In this document: positions 7,372-11,149 of the stretch, in pieces | How positions within the stretch are numbered: position 1 is the stretch's first letter | Layout: every line of letters starts with the position of its first letter | Origin: Thermoplasmata archaeon | GTDB taxonomy: Archaea > Thermoplasmatota > Thermoplasmata > Thermoplasmatales > Thermoplasmataceae | NCBI GenBank assembly: GCA_021833045.1 | Contig: JAKBGP010000052.1 | Span: 1-11,149 of the forward strand | Reading direction: 5' to 3' | Length of the DNA stretch: 11,149 bases | Translations under genes and position numbers: made by a program | Notes under the pieces: generated by a model | Told to the model about the DNA's origin: nothing | What the model saw: only the letters and a program-made list of their open reading frames with translations | The model's database searches: none

Positions 7372-8502
7372 GTGAAAATAGCTTTCGTGATTCCAAATCT
7401 CCTTCCAGTTGGTGGAAACTCAGCGACAGTCTTAAGATATTTAAGAATAGCATCGCAACAGAAACACAAAATTGTACTGTTTCAGAGTTATAAATTTCAT
7501 GACCCGAATGAGTTTCCATTACCAGACCTGAAGAAATTAGGGATAGAGGGACCAGTTTATTTAAGGGTTCAATGGTATAAAATTGTAGAAGTCACTAGAA
7601 AAATGCCCTTTGGTTTCATAATTCATTACTTAACCTACCCATTTGTTATATTTCTCCGCCAGGTCATAAACAGAAGGCGGATACTAAAATACGGAAAGTT
7701 TGATGGAATATACTGCTTTGATCTAATAGATGCAAATATTTTCCCAAGGAGGTCTGGAATGTTGATTGTAGGAACACATAACCAGAAAATGGGGGATTTT
7801 AAGGCAATAGCCATAAATTTAGGATTTTTAATACACAGAGCTGATGGATTAAGATTGTTTAGTAACGAGAGAAAATTCGTTGGTCAGATATGGAATAAGA
7901 CGTGTATGGTGATACCAAAAGGTGTTGATACTGATCTCTTTTATCCACGCGCCGAATCTATTAACAAAGAAATCCGATTTCTATACGTAGCGCGACTTGA
8001 GCCTAAAAAGGGTCTCGAGATCCTGCTGGATGCATGGGCGCACTCGCTCGGTCCAAGTTGTGCTGAATTACATATAGTGGGCGATGGTAGATTGAGAGGT
8101 CTTGTTGAGGAAAGTGACGTTAAAGGGTTAATATACCACGGCGCCCTTTATGAGAAACCCCTGCAGGAAATGTACAGGTCCTGTGACGTTTTTATTTTTC
8201 CAACGCTTTGGGATGCTCAACCTTCAGTTGTAGTAGAAGCTGTTGCTTCTGGACTAAAAGTATTATGTTCAGAGAGGATGAGGGGAGCACTTGATGATAT
8301 AGAGGAGGCAGGGTTCCTAAAATATGTAGGCGCTGACTCTAAATCTTTCGCTTCAGAAATCGATATGTGCTGTAGGGTCGAGAATACTAACTTTGAAGAG
8401 AGAAAAATGATGCATAAGTTCATGGTTTCTAACAGGAGTCTTGTTTCTGAAGTTGATAATATTTTGAACTTCATGCAGCGATTGAATGCAAATGACAAGT
8501 AG
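7372..8502 (+). CDS. GT4 family glycosyltransferase
   Basis: This 376-residue GT-B glycosyltransferase opens with MKIAFVIPNLLPVGGNSATV (1-20), the first strand and glycine loop of GT4. MVIPKGVDTDLFYP (179-192) joins the lobes. VARLEPKKGLEILLDAW (206-222) carries the donor-phosphate contacts R208 and K213, and HIVGDGRLRGLVEE (234-247) follows. The donor motif FPTLWDAQPSVVVEAVASG (276-294) has aspartate D281 where most members have the first glutamate of E-x7-E; E289 is kept. The change is conservative and the enzyme is probably active. The start is GTG at 7372: the initiator leads directly into the family's N-terminal strand and a TATA-like box sits about 26 bases upstream. The gene is followed after 54 bases by the epimerase gene on the same strand, which has its own TATA-like box. 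Donor sugar is unknown. Confidence 0.92.
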   Translation: MKIAFVIPNLLPVGGNSATVLRYLRIASQQKHKIVLFQSYKFHDPNEFPLPDLKKLGIEGPVYLRVQWYKIVEVTRKMPFGFIIHYLTYPFVIFLRQVINRRRILKYGKFDGIYCFDLIDANIFPRRSGMLIVGTHNQKMGDFKAIAINLGFLIHRADGLRLFSNERKFVGQIWNKTCMVIPKGVDTDLFYPRAESINKEIRFLYVARLEPKKGLEILLDAWAHSLGPSCAELHIVGDGRLRGLVEESDVKGLIYHGALYEKPLQEMYRSCDVFIFPTLWDAQPSVVVEAVASGLKVLCSERMRGALDDIEEAGFLKYVGADSKSFASEIDMCCRVENTNFEERKMMHKFMVSNRSLVSEVDNILNFMQRLNANDK

Positions 8503-8529
8503 ATCATTGCTGATTGTAACTAAAAAATT

Positions 8530-8540
8530 TAATATAAAAA
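8530..8540 (+). promoter_or_regulatory. TATA-like element for the epimerase gene
   Basis: TAATATAAAAA is centred about 22 bases before the ATG at 8557 and is preceded by an A/T-rich stretch that could include a BRE. It suggests that the epimerase gene is transcribed from its own leaderless promoter, even though it lies only 54 bases behind the GT4 gene on the same strand. Confidence 0.45.
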
Positions 8541-8556
8541 TCTACAATTATGACAA

Positions 8557-9351
8557 ATGAAAATATTACTTTCTGGAAATCGAGGTTTCATAGGGTCACA
8601 GATAAGTGAATGGCTGGAAAAATCTGATTATTTCTTTATTGGCTTCGATAAAGATGAAACAATTCCTGATGAAAAATTCGATGTCATTTTACATTTTGGT
8701 GCTAGAACGCTAATTAGACGTTCTAAGGAAATTCCATACGAATATTTTACCGATAATCTTGATCTTACAATGCAACTCCTAGAAAAAGCAAGAAAAGATG
8801 GATCAAGAATTATCTTCCCCACCTCTGGATCCATATTAGATCCAACGAACCCTTATTCTCTCTCTAAGAAGCAGGGAGCCGAGTGGGTAAGATTGTATAA
8901 GGAATTATATGGATTAAAATACTATATATTAAAACTCTACAATATTTACGGGGAAACAAGTCAGAAGGGAGCTGTATACTTATTTGCAAGCGCGGCACTA
9001 AAAAATGATATTGTTACTATTTATGGAGACGGGTCACACGAACGTGACTATACTCATGTTTCTGACCTGGTTAGGTTTGTCTCAATGATTTTAGATTCCA
9101 AGGTAGAACCTGGAGAATATGAAGTGGGAACGGGAATTGGAACTTCAGTTATAAAACTTTTATCTATAATTGAAAACATCACAAAAACCAAAATAAAAAG
9201 GGAATATAAAGAATATATATTGCCAGAAGCCGACGTGCTACATTCCAGCCTTCCTTGTATTCCACACATGTTGGAGCTTGAAAAAGGAGTAAAATTGGTA
9301 ATAGACTCTATAAAGAAACGCGGCAACAAGGACGGGCCATTAAATAGCTGA
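8557..9351 (+). CDS. NAD-dependent sugar epimerase/dehydratase (extended SDR family)
   Basis: This 264-residue protein has the extended-SDR fold. GNRGFIG (7-13) is the GxxGxxG NAD(P)-binding loop. HFGA (46-49) ends strand 4. PTSGS (88-92) provides the catalytic serine/threonine, and Y100-SLS-K104 is the catalytic Tyr-x3-Lys pair. The motif IYGDGSHERDYTHVSDLVRF (155-174) is typical of UDP-hexose 4-epimerases and related nucleotide-sugar enzymes. The expected role is to make a donor sugar for the neighbouring transferases. At 264 residues it is shorter than most UDP-glucose 4-epimerases (about 310-340). The shortening is mainly between the glycine loop and HFGA and at the C-terminal substrate lobe, so the exact substrate is open. 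The ATG at 8557 is chosen because it leads straight into the Rossmann strand; an ATG at 8550 is in another frame. Confidence 0.92.
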   Translation: MKILLSGNRGFIGSQISEWLEKSDYFFIGFDKDETIPDEKFDVILHFGARTLIRRSKEIPYEYFTDNLDLTMQLLEKARKDGSRIIFPTSGSILDPTNPYSLSKKQGAEWVRLYKELYGLKYYILKLYNIYGETSQKGAVYLFASAALKNDIVTIYGDGSHERDYTHVSDLVRFVSMILDSKVEPGEYEVGTGIGTSVIKLLSIIENITKTKIKREYKEYILPEADVLHSSLPCIPHMLELEKGVKLVIDSIKKRGNKDGPLNS

Positions 9352-9678
9352 ATTTATCCTAAGTTAACGTTAGGATAGAAACGGGATCAGGTTCATGCAA
9401 AGAATATATTTCTAAGACCTAGCCTAGACTCAAGAAAATGACAATTTGGCAGGTGCACACTGAACCTTAGTATGTACCCTGTTTAAGACAAGGATACCTT
9501 TTTACTTAAATAAATTATGTACGCTTATTGAAGTATAAGAGTAAGCAAGGAGAGTGGATCAAAGCACCTTTGGTAATTGGATTAGCAACCACGACCCATA
9601 GAAAAAATGAGGAAGGCTTGACAAATTACAATGCATAGGTCAGCCTGTCCTAGTTAGTATTCTTTGAAGAAATGGCTT
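9352..9678. other. Spacer at the boundary of the glycan region
   Basis: This 327-base stretch lies between two converging genes, the epimerase and the PH-like/zinc-ribbon gene. It begins with a perfect hairpin (separate entry). The rest contains no recognisable gene, tRNA or repeat on either strand. Base composition changes across it, from A/T-rich on the left to close to half G+C on the right. Confidence 0.5.
9355..9377. terminator. Hairpin just after the epimerase stop codon
   Basis: TATCCTAA (9355-9362) and TTAGGATA (9370-9377) form a perfect 8-base-pair stem around the 7-base loop GTTAACG, starting four bases after the TGA. No T-run follows, so it is not a standard intrinsic terminator. 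It could mark the 3' end by pausing or processing, or be a protein-binding palindrome. Confidence 0.35.
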
Positions 9679-10338
9679 CTATTTTTTAGAGACGGGTTTC
9701 CCGCATTCCGGACAGAATTTTGATCCGGGTGGAATAACAGCCCCACAGTTTTCACAGAGCTCCGGAAGTTGTTCATTTTCCCTTTCCCCTATTTCGCCTT
9801 CTACAACATTTCCAATCTGGCTCTTCACGATTGGCTTACCGGAGTTCTTTTTCTGATTGTCCTTTCCATAGTATACATACCCAATATTGGCTGTAGGTGC
9901 CTTTGCCCTGGCCATGTCCAATTCTCGCTTCTTTTCGTCCTCAATGTTCCTGCGGTTATCCTCATTTACGCGTCTCTTGTACTCAAGAGCCCACTGTCTA
10001 ACACTTTTCTCCCACAATTCCGGATTTGATACCGTGAAGTCCTTTGTCTGCAGAGATGCTCCTTCATAATATTTTATTGAAACTATTCTCTTCTTTGCCA
10101 TTTTCAAGCGCGGGATTGCTTTCCCAACATCATCGAGACTGTCAAGTTTTACCTCCAGATCCACAAGTGAAGGTGCAGCCCTGAAAATGCCTCTCCTCCC
10201 GTTCTTGACGTAAATTATCCTTTTGTTTGTAAGGTAAAGGATGCCCTTGGAAACCTTTACTCCATGATCGAAAAGCACCGTTTTTTCATTTAATATTTCG
10301 TGCTCGTCACTTTCATATATAGGCATATGAAAGATCAT
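9679..10338 (-). CDS. PH-like (GRAM-type) domain protein with C-terminal zinc ribbon
   Basis: This 219-residue protein has three parts. Residues 18-120 look like a small PH/GRAM-type beta domain: TVLFDHGVKVSKGILYLTNKRIIY (20-43) has the typical 'g.l.lTnkRiiy' pattern, and the domain closes with a helix at 106-120. Residues 111-145 are a highly charged, probably coiled-coil helix. After a polar linker, CENCGAVIPPGSKFCPECGKPV (195-216) is a zinc ribbon with two CxxC knuckles. There is no signal peptide or membrane segment, so it is probably cytosolic or peripheral to the membrane. Its function is unknown; proteins of this make-up are common in archaea. Two in-frame ATGs, at 10338 and 10326, are possible starts; the second gives MPIYESDEHEIL and has a better-placed TATA-like box. 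The gene lies 163 bases behind the kinase gene, probably with its own promoter. Confidence 0.82.
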   Translation of the reverse strand: MIFHMPIYESDEHEILNEKTVLFDHGVKVSKGILYLTNKRIIYVKNGRRGIFRAAPSLVDLEVKLDSLDDVGKAIPRLKMAKKRIVSIKYYEGASLQTKDFTVSNPELWEKSVRQWALEYKRRVNEDNRRNIEDEKKRELDMARAKAPTANIGYVYYGKDNQKKNSGKPIVKSQIGNVVEGEIGERENEQLPELCENCGAVIPPGSKFCPECGKPVSKK

Positions 10339-10350
10339 TATAGCCGGGCA

Positions 10351-10369
10351 TATAATTATTTATTTTTTA
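10351..10369 (-). promoter_or_regulatory. A/T-rich promoter region with two TATA-like boxes for the PH-like/zinc-ribbon gene
   Basis: On the minus strand this region reads as AAAAAATAAATA followed by ATTATA. The right-hand part in genome coordinates (10359-10369) lies about 26 bases from the ATG at 10338. The left-hand part (10351-10356) lies about 27 bases from the ATG at 10326. Either could set a leaderless start, so the true N-terminus depends on which box is used. Confidence 0.4.
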
Positions 10370-10501
10370 TCACAATGGAAAGTATGGTCTCTTATTAATC
10401 TTAAGTGAGGCAGTTTTCCCAAACCCCGAGACAGTATGTTACGACATCAGTTGAATCGGCATATAACGTGATCCAAACTTTCTTTGATCCTGTTGACTTT
10501 T

Positions 10502-11149
10502 TCAGTCCCCGACGTGAATGATCCTGCTTCCCTGGAACTCGAAGCGAAATTGCTCTGGCTTCATGTTTCCGATTTCCCTCACTATGGTTTCATGCAACTC
10601 AGGCCGGGCGTAAAAGAGCATGAAACCACCACCGCCGGCTCCGATTAACTTTCCTCCAGAAGCTCCACATCGCATAGCCTTCTCGTATGCCTGATCGATG
10701 AAGTCGTTGCTTATGCCATTCGTAAGTTCTTTCTTGAGTTTCCAGTTGCTGTGAAGGTATGAACCCATGGAATCATAATCCCCCATGGACAGGCTGGTAA
10801 ATGCTTCTTCTGTGATTTTGACCATCTTGTCGTAGCTTGCAGATTTCCTGTCTACATTTCTCGCCTGCGAAGAGTGTATCTCAGTGGAACCACGCTGCAC
10901 ACCCGTATAAAGCAGAAGCAAGTTATCCTGTAGTTTCTCCCTAACTATTTCAGAGGATATGACCGGTTTTACCACAACGCTTTCATCCGGGTAGAATTCC
11001 AGCAGGTTTATGCCTCCGTATGCAGCCATATATTGGTCCTGCTTGCCTCCCGGTTCCCTCAGGATTTCTCGCTCTATCTTCACGGCCTCCTGAGCTAGTT
11101 GTTCAGGTGAAGCAAATTCTCCCTTCCATGCATGAAGTGCGTTAAGCAA
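10502..11149 (-). CDS. hddA: GHMP-family sugar kinase, HddA-like (D-glycero-D-manno-heptose 7-phosphate kinase type), C-terminal part
   Basis: The 215 visible residues are the C-terminal two thirds of a GHMP kinase; the gene continues beyond the right edge, and the first codon in the window (TTG) is not a start. The pattern EPGGKQDQYMAAYGGINLLEF (32-52) includes the conserved active-site aspartate D38 and is characteristic of the HddA/fucokinase-like branch. LLLLYTGVQRGSTEI (77-91) and GGKLIGAGGGGFMLFY (165-180), the third GHMP motif, also match. The reaction would be ATP-dependent phosphorylation of a sugar phosphate at C1, the step before nucleotidylation. HddA proteins make heptose 1,7-bisphosphate for GDP-heptose, but in archaea the sugar may differ, so the symbol is tentative. 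Full members are about 320-350 residues. G+C content here is higher than in the transferase cluster, suggesting core-genome origin. Confidence 0.85.
   Translation of the reverse strand: MLNALHAWKGEFASPEQLAQEAVKIEREILREPGGKQDQYMAAYGGINLLEFYPDESVVVKPVISSEIVREKLQDNLLLLYTGVQRGSTEIHSSQARNVDRKSASYDKMVKITEEAFTSLSMGDYDSMGSYLHSNWKLKKELTNGISNDFIDQAYEKAMRCGASGGKLIGAGGGGFMLFYARPELHETIVREIGNMKPEQFRFEFQGSRIIHVGD

Noticed and set aside
9054..9329. Minus-strand open stretch inside the epimerase gene
   Set aside because: It is antisense to the conserved substrate-lobe coding region and has no recognisable domain.

Overview
This window most likely comes from an archaeon, and a Thermoplasmatales-type euryarchaeon is my best guess. 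No gene start has a convincing Shine-Dalgarno sequence. Several starts instead have an A/T-rich TATA-like box about 22-30 bases upstream, the spacing expected for leaderless archaeal transcripts. TTG and GTG starts appear to be used, and the right end carries a PH-like/zinc-ribbon protein and an HddA-type sugar kinase. The lineage is inferred from these traits, not proven.

Bases 1-9351 are a surface-glycan gene region. It holds five stand-alone glycosyltransferases: three GT2 (GT-A fold) at 1-575, 1524-2330 and 6363-7214, and two GT4 (GT-B fold) at 4649-5791 and 7372-8502. It also holds a 530-residue protein (2508-4100) that looks like a methyltransferase fused to a GT-B glycosyltransferase, and a compact NAD-dependent sugar epimerase/dehydratase (8557-9351). 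Together they would make or modify a nucleotide sugar, move sugars onto a lipid- or protein-linked chain, and perhaps methylate it. The target (S-layer N-glycan, lipoglycan or exopolysaccharide) cannot be read from the sequence.

The layout is unusual. Neighbouring genes often point in opposite directions, mostly appear to have their own promoters, and are separated by spacers of 948, 548 and 571 bases with no intact gene. The first spacer holds what looks like a decayed DDE transposase on the minus strand. The third holds a nested set of inverted repeats (6156-6248) that could fold as a structured RNA, overlapping a protein-like frame interrupted by a stop. The region therefore looks like a mosaic built up by transfer and decay, not a compact operon.

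From about 9.68 kb composition changes. Three 60-base lines counted by hand on the right have 28, 29 and 28 G+C; five from the glycan region have 16 to 26. The right flank carries the PH-like/zinc-ribbon protein (9679-10338) and the C-terminal part of the kinase (10502-11149), both on the minus strand. The kinase links the flank to activated-sugar supply and may be part of the older core of the locus.
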